A stretch of 64,000 bases of DNA from Stichopus chloronotus (GCA_021234535.1 CM037840.1:20586302-20650301), one strand, 5' to 3'; shown: positions 36,746 through 49,686, numbered from the stretch's first letter. Notes: generated from the letters alone by a model not told the origin. Numbers and translations: made by a program.

Positions 36746-38864
36746 GAGTGGAGACGTGAAAGTGCATGTACGGTATGAGAACGCACACTTGTTGCCTGTA
36801 TTGTCACTAAAATGTGCATGTGTTTTCCTCCACGCCGAAGCCTACGGAGAAAAGGATTCTGCAACGGAAATCGAGCCAATCACAGATAGCATTGGCATTG
36901 AAAACCAATGCATTTTGGGAATTTCTTTTTAATGCATTGTTGGGTTTGAGAAAAATAGATGAACATAGTTTCTAAAATCTGTGACATCATTAATATCCAA
37001 GGTTTTGATTGACTGACACTTTCCTAGTCTCACACCCCCTCACAGTTTCCCCCAAACTTCGTCAACTTATCATCCTTCCCTTCTCTCTTCGTTTTGTTCA
37101 CTCTGTTTTTATTTTCGACGTCATCCATCGGGTCCCCACATCTAAGGAATTTCTATTTTTTCGGTGATTATTTTATTTTCTTTCCGTCTTGTTGATAAAA
37201 TATTAATGCTTAGCCCTTTTCTCGGTGATTGAGAATGAAAATGTGAGAGGTCGGTGCACAGTATTGAAAATATCTATACACCACATCTCCCCACTTCTGT
37301 ACCCTCTGTCACAAGAAAAAAATGACAGTCGATATTTTAGAATTTGAAGGTCCCCAAGTCGAACTGGCTGGATGCTTAAAACTACGCAAATTCTGAATTT
37401 AAAAGTACTTCGTTTCATTTAAAAAACAACGGTTGAAAATGTTTTACTACGGGTACATGCAACAGGCTCATGTTTTCCTCAGGCGACATTAGTGAAACAG
37501 GAAACAGAATTCATGATTATGATTCTTGTATCATCTCAACCCATTTGATATGTATCACCATTTTTTATACATTCATTTTTATCTCATTTGTTGAGAAATT
37601 GCAGGCAAGAGATCCCTATTTCAAGGCTGTGTACATGCAGCTTGGAATTGGAACTCCATCTGTAGTGTTTGAAAAGTCAAGTTTTCTTTTCCTGACCGCT
37701 CCACACTAAACGATGGTGGCGCTCCGCTTAGATCGTCTGTCGGCACTCAGGCCCCCCTAATACTTTGCAACGTTTGCAAGGCAAAGAACAGGGGATGCCC
37801 CATCCCCTTTGAACTCTCCTCGTGCCACGTGGCCTATCTGTGGACTGACTGATCTGAAATCCTGCCTTCAAATTCAAACTTGGTCGTTATGTACCTCATA
37901 ATGATATGTTCTCTTTACCCGATCGGAGAAGTCATAGGTCAATAGGGCACATAATAGGCCTATAGCACGGTAGGTTCTGCTAGTACAATGTGCACTATAA
38001 CTTATTACACCTTTGCTTTCCATACAATGTGAACTAATATTTCACCCTATGCAACCATGTTTGAACTGAGCGATTACATCTAATACGTCATCATTTTCCA
38101 TTCTTTGGTAATACCTCTACAGTGTGTTTATACTGTTTCATGTCTTGTATACACTAGCCAATGAATTTAGTTGTTTACAGTTCTACTGGCTCGAAAAGAA
38201 ATTGAATAATGCAAATGATTGTGACGTGTTTCTTAGAACTATTGCATAACGCAAAGATCTGAGAGATGAAGGAAATTAAAGGATTACATTGAAGCACACG
38301 CGATCTGCATGGGAATATGTACTTTGACGTGCACACATGACTGCTACATTTACACACTTCCGCGTTATCTACACATCCATGGCCTAGTGTGCAACGCATT
38401 GCTACGTGTACCTATGTACTGTGTATAATTTAAGGCTCAGGGTGTTCGATCAAACTCTCGATCCACTATATACACACAAGTGAAAGAGCAAACGATTATG
38501 GACAAGGGATGAGATGCAACTCCGTGGATTGCCCTCTTTTGTAATAATGCATCAATTATTATTTGTAACTTGACCTAAAGTTTGTGAGACTGGAGTGGAA
38601 TATCACTCGCTGATGTTGTTTCACTGAATCGAACGAACGTGGGGTTATTAAACTACAACTCAACGTCGCCGTTAACTGCTGTAAGGTACTTCACATTACT
38701 AAGTGATAAGCAGGTTATCCAAGGCCTGGCAAAGGTGGTTGTTTGATTGCATTTATTTGATTGCACAGCCTATGGGTTATACGAATTATATTGCATTTAA
38801 ACTTAATTTGATGAGGGGCTACCATATATGTGCTCTTGATTTCATGGCAGTGGATATTCTTCTC

Positions 38865-39540
38865 TAATATAAGATATGGGCTACATGGTCCCGTTTGGGA
38901 ATGTCGGTGGTGCCCTTATGCAGCAGTTATTTGGTCTCGAATGATTTAATCTGTGGTCTGTTTTCGCCAACTCTAAAATTGGTTATGGTTTCTAGTATTA
39001 TTTCTGATGTTTAAGTGACGCCCTCTTTAATTCCCATTTCAGGCATATGTAGGGCCCTTTGCAGTACAAATTTTCTCAATCTCTGTTTGGCTGGATGAGT
39101 GGCTACAGATCCGCTTGTTTTTTTGTTTTTTTTTTTGGTAGTACTTTGGATAGTCTGGCTTATATATGTATAGGGCAGAGGCTCTATACTAGCTCCATTG
39201 AGCGCTGCCCTTGTAGGTCCTTAGCAGCAGAAATTTTGCCTGGCCTATCCAATCTATAATCTATTGTCGGGACTCTAAAACTTGGTCCTGGTTTCAAGAA
39301 ATATTTCTAAAGTTTTATTAAGGCCCTTCTTAGGTCTTTTTCACTGCATTTGTTGGACCTTTACATTTGCAGTACAAAGTATGTCTGGCAGTCGCCATTC
39401 GTAATTCATCTCGACGAGTGGCTACATGATGTCCATTTGGTTTTATGTGGAGCCTGGTTTAGTCTAGCACATGGGTGTCTATGTGATACTGAAGTGTGGG
39501 ACATTAGGATTTTTTCCCTGAAAGTGGTGTAAATCATGGT
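38865..39540 (+). repeat. ~290-bp repeat, two adjacent units (third at 40.6 kb)
   Basis: Units share the order GGGCTACATGGTCCC or an equivalent, a GCCCTT block, AGCAGAAAT, TCTATAAT, CTCTAAAACTTGG, GGTTTC-AA-TATTTCT, then a TGGATGAGTGGCTACA or GACGAGTGGCTACATGATGT block. The third, more complete unit is at 40585-40870. Divergence is considerable and unit boundaries are approximate. Confidence 0.55.
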
Positions 39541-40204
39541 GTAAGTCGGTGAATCGAAAACAATACGGGGAGAGTGCGAGCTCCCACCACTATCTAAGCG
39601 TAGCGAACCATCAGTTGGCGGTTTGGGCTTTGCAAACCCCCAGATGGGCAGAAACGGCACTTCCCGTGTGTTCTAAGCTTCATGTGTCCAGCCTTTAAAT
39701 AGAGATTGTTTGTCTACAATTTCTCAATCATGCATGACAAAATTGCAGCTATAAAAAAAAAAATGAGATGGCCTGAGGTAATACGTCATGTAAAAAGTCA
39801 TGATCGAAATATGCATCCTGTTTTATGTTTTGAGCACTTGGCAAATATTGCAGTTGAACATATATCCCCCCTACCAGCATTGTTGGGAAACCTTGCTCAA
39901 TTTCCCACGTACACGATTGAAAATCGTCTGGTGTCCTGCTAGCATTTGTGTACTCCATAACGGGTACGCAAAGCGTGCGAGCAAACCTACGCGGTGTCAT
40001 GGGCCCGCCTTAGAACCCCTTAAAGGGATTCAGGGACCGAAAATATTTTAAAGTTGTGAATATGACTTATATCCACAACTTGTAGTCGCAAACCACCTTC
40101 CCTATTTTTCCATTCAGCCATAGCTGAGGCTATGTTTTAGTTGTATCATAAAGGAAGCAAAATTACGTAAGCTACCGTAGACCTGAGGGTCACTGTTCCC
40201 CTGC

Positions 40205-40560
40205 CACCACACGTAGACTTTGAGCAAAGAATTGAAATAAGGGAAGTAATGACTCAATTGAGGTTCTAAATTTTCTACATAACTTGCGTAGCGCAATACA
40301 AAAAAAAAAAAAAAATCGATCGCACCTCTCAGATTGCAGGAAATGGCACTTTTCAGTCTCTCTGAACGTGATAATTTCTGCTAGATATTTTACTTCGTAG
40401 AACATTACATGTGCACTCATTATATTACAAGTCCACTAAGAAAAATGTGTATTGCTGTTACATCTTTTATTCGGGTTACAAAAAGCGGCAGAAGGACAAA
40501 TGTGTTAGTGTCCCCTCTCCTCAAACATGTGGACATGTCCCCCGTCCCCCCCCCCCCACG
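40205..40560 (+). repeat. Dispersed repeat, copy 2 (partner at 23.7 kb)
   Basis: It carries the same block order as 23655-23990 but lacks the expanded G-run in the first block. It ends in a C-run like its partner and is directly followed by a unit of the ~290-bp repeat. Confidence 0.65.
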
Positions 40561-40584
40561 AAACTAACAATCGTCCAGCCTTAT

Positions 40585-40870
40585 ATTGGACATGGGCTAT
40601 ATGGTCCCATTTGCGTTGTCTGGCGATCCCTTAAAAGCAGAAATTGTCAGTACCGTTATCTATAATGCAGTCTGTAGGGGGTACTCTGCAACTTGATATT
40701 GGTTTCAAGTGGTATTTCTTATGTTTAGTTGTGACAATATTTAAGATCCTTTAAGATCGTGTGTCATGCGCTTTTGGAGAAGATATTTTGTCTGGCAGTG
40801 CATGGCTAATCTAAACTTGGAAGGTGGGTGAATGAATGGCTTAATGTCCACTTGATTTCAGGAGATACCT
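40585..40870 (+). repeat. ~290-bp repeat, third unit
   Basis: It begins ATGGGCTATATGGTCCC and continues through AGCAGAAATTG, GGTTTCAAGTGGTATTTCTT, GTCTGGCAGT and GTGAATGAATGGCTTAATGT, paralleling the units at 38.9-39.5 kb. Confidence 0.55.
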
Positions 40871-41163
40871 CGAACATTTCATCCGATGTGTTTCATGCGC
40901 CCTCTTGAAAGGTCCCTGATGACCACATGCAGCAGAGACACGGTGGACGTCCATTTCTGCATATGCTGGGTTACCACATTTCTCAGATATTGGTCTTGCT
41001 TCATTTGAGCAAACCTCGCTGAGCTGTCAGGCTGTCTAGTAGTAACGTTATGGAGCACAGTGTGTACACTTTGATATCGAACATGAAGTATAAGTTAGTA
41101 CGAACGTCTTCATAAAAGCAACTTTGCGAAACTCCTTTTTGGTTTCGATGATAATCGTAACCT

Positions 41164-41670
41164 TTGTAATCGTGCATATGTGTGTGTGTATGTATGCGTG
41201 TGTGTGTATGTCCGTGACGCCCTACCTTGTAAACACGATATCTCAAGAAGAAAAGCTTGGACAGATCTCATATTTGGTATGTAGGTGTACCATATTGAGA
41301 AGAAGACCTCTATTGTTTTTGGTGGAGGTCAAAGGTCATTTGGGGTCTACAGGGGTCAAATTGTGAAAACCTTGTAATCAATATTTCAAGAAGGGAAGCT
41401 TGGACAAATGTCATATTTAGTGCGTTGGTGTACCACATTGAGTACAACATCCGTATTGATTCTGGTGGAGGTCAAAGGTCATTTGAGGTCAACAGGGGTC
41501 AGGTTGTGAAAACCTTGTAAACACAATATCTCAAGAAGGGAAGATTGGACAGATGTCACATGAAGTATGTAGGTGTATCTTATAGAGTACAAGAACGCTA
41601 TGTTTTTAATGGCGGTCAAGGGTCATTTGAGGTCAACAAAGGTCAAAGTGTGACGACCTTGTAAATAAAC
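41164..41670 (+). repeat. ~145-bp tandem repeat array II, about three copies, GT leader
   Basis: A GT-rich tract (TGTGTGTGTATGTATGCGTG) leads directly into the unit CTTGTAAACACGATATCTCA at 41227, repeated near 41371 and 41514 and truncated at 41660. Units carry AGGTGTACCA and GGTCAAAGGTCATTTG. It belongs to the same family as array I and lies in gene 2's intron. Confidence 0.88.
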
Positions 41671-42923
41671 TGGGACGATTTACTGGTATATGTGGGCATG
41701 GCATTGACACCTACACTTACAATAACAAAATTAACAGCTAACAATTGTACCAAACATAGCAGGTGTACCCGGAAAAATGGATAATACGTCGTAAAAGTAA
41801 AGCAGTGTGAAGAAACCAATTGATACCCCCTCGCTTCTCAAGTTAGTCGATCAGAGAGTATGTAACTGAACTGTACGTAATTGGAATAGTCCGTGATTGG
41901 GGGTTACGGAAAATTCCAAGACAACCTCTTCCAGTTGTGTACGCAAGAGCTGTGCACCTTGCAGGGCACATGAACACAAATTAGGATTTTAGTAAAAAGA
42001 AAAAACTTGGTGTCAATGGAACATCAAAATAAGTAGCAATGTTTGTCAGACACAAAAACAAAAGCAAAGTGCGAGACCGAGGAGTATCCGCAGTACCGTA
42101 CACCTACCTAGAAAAGCAGTTGAAAGGCCGTTATGGCTACTTCCCACCATATTAGATACTGTACGTCAGAATAACAAAAAGAGGAGTGAATTGCATGCAT
42201 GTTTCCATTTCGTTACTACAAATTGGAAAACATTCGTGTTGATGAAACACGGAGTAACATTTTCCCCGTAATTCGCGCCAAAAAGAAAGCTCAGTTTTAT
42301 AAGCGGGGGAAAAAATAGCTAAATAATGTTTTCACCTACAGTTTTGAGCCCATCTCCGTGTACCATCTCCCTATACTGCAGTCAGTTGCACACCTCTCTG
42401 TTTCGTTAACGTTGCATAGAATGATAGATTCGTCCCAAGTACATACTGCCCATGTAAGTAGCCGACATACGTACACATACAGTACATCGCGTACGCAAGG
42501 CAGTACGGCCTTAACAGGGAGTTGCTATTGTCATCCCTGGTCGGAACGAATGCTTACCCAACGTATATTTCAAAGACAACTTTCTGTTGATGCAAACTGC
42601 GAGTGTTATTAAGGTTTAAGACTCCCTAAAGTAAGAGATTTCAATAACAAAAACTACCGTTGGATCACACACGCTGTTCAGTTGTCTGTGTACACTTTGT
42701 ACTGTAGTTACTATCACAATGCTTAGGAAAACATCGTATGTCGAACGTATAAAAAAAAAATCTCAATCGGTCAAAACTGCCAAAAGCATTTGCATGGCAG
42801 GTGCATAACACCCCAAACTAGCAATCCGCATCATTTTCGCAATTTTTAATTCGAAGGTTTCCTGCTACGAGATATTTTCGTTCAGGGTGACTTGGGACTT
42901 TTGCTGTAGCCTAACATATATAC

Positions 42924-42924
<1 letters not shown>

Positions 42925-43000
<76 letters not shown>

Positions 43001-43015
43001 GATGACGATGACGAT

Positions 43016-43063
<48 letters not shown>

Positions 43064-43097
43064 AATAACAATAACAATAACAATAACAATAACAATA

Positions 43098-43128
<31 letters not shown>

Positions 43129-43159
43129 CGACAACGACAACAATAACAATAACAATAAC

Positions 43160-43190
<31 letters not shown>
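42925..43190. repeat. Compound trinucleotide microsatellite (AAT / GAC / AAC mosaic)
   Basis: About 75 bases of pure AAT are followed by GATGAC, then GAC, then AATAAC, then GAC/AAC, then AACAAT, and finally AAT again. The tract is uninterrupted for about 265 bases. Open frames through it (poly-N/poly-D, poly-S/poly-L) are by-products of the triplet period, not genes. Confidence 0.97.
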
Positions 43191-43191
<1 letters not shown>

Positions 43192-46188
43192 AGAGATCGA
43201 TCCTAGCCTACACATGTATCACTGGTGCCCTACACTAACTGTACAGGAACAGACTAGAATAAGATTTTCCAGTACATTTTGACCCAAAACTGTTTGAAAA
43301 TGTGCTTTGTGTTGCCTGATACATTGCTAAGCTTATTTTGGGTCATAAGGAACAGGATGGCATATTTTACACTAAAACTTTGCACATTAAACTTAAAAAA
43401 GAGTGGAGAAAATTTCACCATATATAACAGTGTTACGACAAACCAACACATTTTCATAACTCCAACTCAATGCATTTGACACCAAGCTCTGCTCAATCAT
43501 ACTGGCTTATAGCCACAGGGGATGGGTAAATAATTTACCAGCACTTCTAAATGTAAACTTCCTTGTATCTTCCATCCTCATCCCTCAATTATCCCTTAAT
43601 CCCTTAATTATACTTAATGAAAATGATTTTGTATAGGTATTTTGCTTTCACTTTTTTGTCTGCAATCGAATGTACATTTTTCTAAACAAAAGGTTATTTG
43701 AATCCCACTTTACTCTTTGAAAAAATAAATCTGTTTGGTGCTTTACTAACGTTTTTAATCAATGTAAAACATCTGTGTAAGCTATTGATTATGGGAACCC
43801 GAATGTTCAATTCGCTGCAAATCCACAAACCGGAAACCGCTTCTGAGTATTAGTTTCAGTGGTGGGTCATTTGGAGTGTTCGAAAATATTTTTTCTAAGG
43901 TCCCATGTGGACTCTATGGACCATTTTATGAAATTCCCACTGGGCAATGCTCGACAATTCCTGTGGTCATGTTTGTCATTTCAACTTGGCGACCAAACAA
44001 GTAAACACATAGTCATTGTCAACATTGTGTGTCCATTGGGTCAACATGGGACTTTGGAAAAATATTTTATGGATGAAATTGAAAATGGTCCAAGGACTTT
44101 CGGTATGGAGGCCAAAATAGCAAAGTGATTGCCGAGCGTTGCTTCCTGGTAAGGTTTTGTCTTTTAACCACTTTAATCACTCCCTCCTGGGAGAAGTGCC
44201 TAGCCTAGGTCTAACAGTTAGGACTGGGCAGTTCTAACGTTAGGCTAATCTAAGTAAGACTTAACGTGAACCTAAAATAGTCATTACTATGACCATTTGT
44301 ATCATTAATATTACTAGTTTTAGGGCAGGAACCCTCAGTCACAAGCTGTTACTTTAGTACCTCAAATTACGCATAAGCCTTAACGCAAATAGCTGAAATA
44401 TGCTGTGCACAAAACTTTGTTGGATTGAATTCTGGAAAAATTAGATTGAACTGGATTGAATTTTATAAAGAAGAAACTAATAGTGTCCTTCACGAAAAGG
44501 ACATTGTTAGTCTCATAGGAACGAAAGAAATTAGGGCTAGGGGCTCAGTAACGGCACGACTATCTGTAATCTATATCTATTGATTGGCGAAAACTTTAGT
44601 GTTCAAGTCCGCATGACGCAAACGGCACTTCCCATGTGAACTTTAGGTTCATGCACCCACCCTTGAAATATAGATCTCATATCTGCAAATTTCTCAATTT
44701 ATGTTCAAGGGAAAAAACTATGAAATATGGTAATACATATCAGATAGGGTGAGATACAAGAATCGTAAAGAATAAGTCATCACCTGTCATGTTTAATGTG
44801 GCAAATATTTTGAGCTGAACACACAGGGGTAATTAGAAATTTGCAAGAAGACATTTTTACCCGAATTTTGTTTCTAATAAGTTGAATTACTGAGATGAGC
44901 ACTATCATACTTTGGCGGGTGGAGTACGCAAAAGGTTTGGGTTTTACACCCCTCCCCCCTCCATGACAGGAAACAAGTCATTCCCCGAGTGTTCTAGGCT
45001 GCATATACCCAGCCATTAAATAGGAATACCAGATATGTATTTATGATATGATTCAATTACAGCATTTTGAATGTTGCATATTGCAAAAGGTGAATTTGTT
45101 GACCCCAAATGACCTTCAATCGCTGCCAAAAAATAGGCATCTTGTACTCAATAAGATGGTAGTGACTTTATTCATTCTTCCTGGATTGTTTTCTTTCGTA
45201 ATTGTGGAGCAGCGCCATTATCATAATTACCACTTTGGAATTTCAGTCATTGTCATTTTTTATCAATTTGTACATTGACCATATGGCGATTATGTCCGAG
45301 CTAATGGAAAAAGAGTGATTAGCCTTTTGACCCTACATGGATCACATAAATGATTAGAAATACTGGCTGTCAAGAAAGGGCTATTTTCCCACGTTGGACC
45401 CATTGAATCATTCTCATCTCGGATTTTGGAGATACAACAAGCACTACGGCAATATTAATCTTTGTTGGAGTTTCTCTGTTAATTAAGTTAATTAGTCCGG
45501 GATTTACAATCGTCTTATATCTTGTCAGTGACTCGTTGTACCGTCTCTACGTTATTCCTGCGGATCACGACCCATTTTATGATTCTACGATTCGATGGGA
45601 ACATTTGGTGTTATATTCGGAATATACTTCGCACTTATTATTATGACAGTTTGTAGTATGTACTTGCGTAAGTTTATCGACTGACACTAAGTTGTAAACA
45701 TTATTCGATATTATCGACTTGTGTTTATTCGTGCAGGAATTAAACATACACTTTATATTACTATCATTATTATTGTGGAACACGTTTCATAATTTGATTG
45801 ACGCTAACTCTGAAAGTTATTCGTTCGGAAATTGGAACTTGTGAATGGACTCTGATGAACGTCCCGTTCGGAACTATAAAAAAGGATGAGTTGATATTCA
45901 TTTATTAATTCAACCAAAAGATACACGTACATAAAAAACATGAGAATTGTCCAAGCTTTCCTTCTGGAGATAATACATTTTCGAGTTTTTGACAATGTGA
46001 CCCCTCTTGACCCGAAATGATCTTTGAACTACACTCAAAGCAAAAGACTTTTTGCACTCAATAAGTTACACCGACGTACATACGTAAACTGGGAATTTTG
46101 ACTTGTGCACTTGGATAATTGACCAACTACAAGCGCCGTCTCACTGATGATCTTTTCTCATCCTCTATATTGAACGACCCTAGATTTT

Positions 46189-48958
46189 TACTGTTTATGA
46201 GTCATCATAAACAGTATAGCGTTCATGCTAGTACCTTTCAGTCACGTGACAGGTTCTTTCGTTCAGTTTTTCTCCAGTTACACAGCTTCAGTAAGTCTGG
46301 AATTTTGACAAATAATTATGACATACGTGGTCACTAGTATGACATCTCTGTGATAACTTTAGCCCTTGTTTCGAAGATTAAAAATTTACATACCTTTGAT
46401 GCACAAAACGGTGCCTTTTAAAGAAACTGCTGCTGTTTTGTATAATAGGCTACTGCATACTTGTTGTATAAGCTGTCAGTATGCAACCGCGTAGCTGTAT
46501 CTTCTGAGCCGTAGTAGTGTACCGACTTCCGTAGTACTGTAAACAACGGCGCGACAACAGCAGCATGCCACGTACGTAATATATACAGTAAATGTAAATC
46601 GGATGATTCCACAGAGCATAGTTTGCACTCTGGGCATACTATGTGTGAAAAGTGACCTTGGGCGCGAGTATGTGCGTACAAACTGTACGGCAGAAATCGA
46701 TGCGGCCAATTCCTTACGTTTTATTTGTCCATGCAAAATTTGTATTTTGGCCTAAAAAGGTCTTTAGCTCTTGAATATGACGAGTTAAAGTATTTTCCAA
46801 CTTGTCTTGGCAACTGAAATTGTCGAAAGGGTTTAAAATTGTTTTTCAGTTTAAAAACGAGTAACGTTCAAAGAACACACACATGAAGGCATGGACAACT
46901 CGCCCATGTAAGACAAAATCGCTTCACACTTATCAGTGCCTTTATGAAGTCTAACAACTCGGCATGTATTAAGTCCATACACCCGGCGTCCGAAGTTGAC
47001 TATTCAGACAGCTCGTCACATATGGCATCTCGGGGTAGAAGACCAGTCGCCCTCGTTTGAATTTGAAGTTTAGTGTAGCCTACCCATGGCATTCGTAACA
47101 CTTCTCTTGTGTTCTGTGGAGATACACTGGATATAAAATAGGAAGGCACATCCATCACTAAAAAGACAACTTGGATGGGGAGGGCTTTCTATAGGGTTTT
47201 TCATTTCTGAAGCATAGGCCGAGCACGAGCTAGGGGCATGACTGATTTTATTTAAGGAGCTCGTCACTAAATTAATTCACATGTGGTCAGTGGTTGACTG
47301 AAAAGATGAACCAGAAGAATATTTCTGCAGATCAGTCAGCTGGACAAAGGGTGAACAAAAGTTATTAACTTTAGCCTACTCCCTTATTCTAAGGCCTAAA
47401 CTTAGCTAGGAAGCAAGTGACTGAGCAGCCTAGTGAATTAAAGGAAGTGACTCATCACTCTAAGCTATATTTTTAGCTTCCGGAAAGCAAAATCCTCAAC
47501 TGGTTCTAAGTTACAGTACTCTTTGATTGATAGCATATTCGAAAGATGCAGAGTAGCTCATATTACACAGCGTACACAGGGATCCATTGTTTTGATTACA
47601 CATGTAGTGGAGGAATTTAAGACAACGGAGGGAGGGACTACACGTAAGTGGTTGGGAGAATTGAAACTGTCTGGGGTGATGAGATTTTGTCTTTAAGGAC
47701 CTAAGTGCAGGCTACCTGCCACACTCTGAAAAGAGACTAGACTTCATCGGACATTTTACTTATTTGCATTAGGCCTATGTTTTATTTTTACTATAACCTT
47801 TTTCTTCCCTTTTTTGCTCACATATACAGATGTTTTAATCTACAGCTATCATATATAACTATAGGAGCAAGATTGCTATCCATTTGAAAAGGAGATTAAA
47901 TTTGGTAAAAGACAGACTGGAACTGTAGCCATAGTTGCATCTTTTGAATTTCTTTTTGGAAATGTCACAATATCCCACTCTACCCTCCAAGGTGGAGGCT
48001 GCAATGTACCATGATATGCAAACTACAAAGCCTATACAAAGGTGAAAGAAATGCTTCTTGTATAAACTATATAGGACCTATTCAGTCTCCGTTTGTCAAA
48101 ATATTAACAATAACACTTGCAGAAACTAGTGGCACTGAGTTTACTAGTACAGTACACGAAGAGCAAAAAGCAAAATAAATTCTCTCATGTACGTCTTTTT
48201 CAAACACTGAAAGCAATTACTGTTCTACTAACCATTATATTCCACTTACAACTTCAATCACATGTTACTTTTCCAATTTCTTTAGGCATTTGACAGTCTA
48301 CTGTTTATCTAGTATAATGCAGCAAATCAGGCTGACAGTAGGCTATTGCTTCCCATAGTTTTGTTTGGCTCGTTGAATCCAGCAAGGTATGTAGAACTGT
48401 ATGGTGATCTAAAATAGACATTTTCTTTCAAAATATTTAAAGTTGATAATTGAAAGTCAGAGGACAGCTTGTAGTTGAACTGAACCTGGACTTGTGGCCG
48501 CTGATGACTTTAGACATGAATACATGTTCTGGTGAAAAAGTACAGAAAGTACAGCTATGGATCTGAGCATGACATCCCTTGGCTTTTTCAATAAAAAAAA
48601 TCAGTTTCAAATTTGGGTTGAATGTCATCATTGACCCTGAAGTAATTGCAACCAAACGCGACCTGTAGCATAGTAGGTCTACATACTTCTAGTAGCCTGC
48701 AGTAGCCTACGACAAATGATTGGAGTCATGTATTCGACGTTTTTACGTTTTGGCTCCAACAGTTTGTCACAAACATATTTGGGGAATATAGACACGGCTT
48801 GCATCTTCTTACATATATTTATGTGGCCCTATCTGTTAAAAACAAACATCGAAGGTCCTCTTCTACTACCAACATACGGTCACAAAAGAACGTAAATAAC
48901 TTCCCCTTTACACGAACTCATAAACAGTGTGGTTATGATTTCCGTAACCACTTTTCTA
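46189..48958. mobile_element. 2.5-kb non-coding element, copy B (inverted relative to copy A, carries a MITE)
   Basis: It is homologous to 14746-17201 throughout and in reverse orientation. It ends in the same structures: the palindrome TACTGTTTATGA-4 nt-TCATAAACAGTA at 46189-46216, and GTGGTTATG-5 nt-CGTAACCAC at 48929-48951, with one mismatch. It differs by a 251-bp MITE insertion at 47442-47692 that copy A lacks. Its right end is about 43 bases from the splice donor of gene 2 exon 1. No conserved open frame is present. Confidence 0.7.
47442..47692. mobile_element. TTAA-flanked MITE, copy 2 (inside copy B)
   Basis: It is flanked by exact TTAA at 47438-47441 and 47693-47696. The matching empty site is visible in copy A, where the flanks are joined with one TTAA (near 15975-15980). 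Its ends are AGGAAGTGACTCATCACTC and, inverted, AGACAAAATCTCATCACCC. The interior matches copy 1 at 5006-5238 (CACAGGGATCCATTG, GGGAGAATTGAAACTGTCTG). Confidence 0.85.
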
Positions 48959-49001
48959 CGGTAGTTCTTTTTGCTTCAGAAAGAAAATAACTGTAACCAA
49001 C

Positions 49002-49686
49002 CTTTGCAAGCATTAACGGATGAAAGCCATTTGACCATTGTTATGAGATCAGCGTTACCGATGAGACTGAGTGTTTCATGCTCAGATATATCATCCAGGA
49101 AATTAACTTTATGATATGTGACCGATTCTGTATCAGAAGTGTGACGGTAGTTCTCCGGCAAGAGAGTCTTTAAGGTATTCCAGGTGCCTTCCCATTCATC
49201 ATACCTATCAAGTACGTGCACTTTTGTTGGTAATGTTAAAACATCTTTGTGGATTTTCAGAAATAGACATAGTCCAGCTAAATCTGTGTTAGGGCCTCCA
49301 CCAATTGAACAGAGGCACCATTCAGTATTCTTCACTAGCTGCTCAAAGATGTTACGCCTCTTCTTTTCTTGTGACTGTGAGGCAGAGCAAAGGGCAGCAT
49401 ACACTACATAGACGTGACGCGTAAAGTACATATAAACATAAGCCCATTGGGTCTCCGTTAAGCTGAAATCAGGTCTGTCGCCAGGTTCTCCTAAACTCCA
49501 ATTGTATTTCTTCCTTGTATCTATAATTTTTGCTTTTACATCACTCAACCACTTTTCACTTCCTTCAGTCGAAACGTAGAAGTAGACAGCCTGAAATAAT
49601 TTCTTCAGTTCCACCTTTACTTCCGTGTCGTTCATAACTGTCGTAGATTTTCCCTTAAATTCATCCAGTTGCCCTCCTTCAGCCAT
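49002..49686 (-). CDS. Gene 2, exon 1: methyltransferase-like N-terminal and SAM-binding region
   Basis: The ATG at 49686 has a strong context (A at -3, G at +4). The first ~85 residues are helical and charged. Then come WAYVYMYFTRHVYVVYAALC, a core strand and loop LCSIGGGPNTDLAGL (residues about 130-145) matching the glycine-rich motif I of class-I SAM-dependent methyltransferases, VHVLDRYDEWEGTW with the acidic residue expected at the end of strand 2, VNFLDDIS as motif III, and ADLITMVKWLSSV as the strand-4 region. I recognise the pattern from a family of uncharacterised proteins in invertebrate deuterostomes (CSIGGGPGxDxxG). Substrate and catalytic activity are unknown. Confidence 0.82.

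Larger units (their letters stand above)
34779..49686 (-). other. Gene 2 span: class-I methyltransferase-like gene, two exons
   Basis: Exon 1 (49002-49686) and exon 2 (34779-35068) are both on the minus strand. Exon 1 ends after one base of a codon at AAAG|GTTGGT, and exon 2 opens with the two bases completing an aspartate. Together they give 975 nt including the stop, a protein of 324 residues. The order of methyltransferase-like motifs continues without a gap across the join. The 13.9-kb intron contains copy B of the 2.5-kb element, tandem arrays and a compound microsatellite. No extra exon between them is required, but none can be excluded. The alternative is two neighbouring paralogue fragments. 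Confidence 0.72.

Noticed and set aside
41124..41366. 80-codon frame over tandem array II
   Set aside because: It is a read-through of the GT tract and the ~145-bp repeat. Similar frames appear in many genomes as translated repeat, and the frame breaks in neighbouring units.
42865..43282. Long open frames of poly-Asn/Asp and poly-Ser/Leu on both strands
   Set aside because: They are produced by the uninterrupted trinucleotide microsatellite and have no non-repeat coding content.
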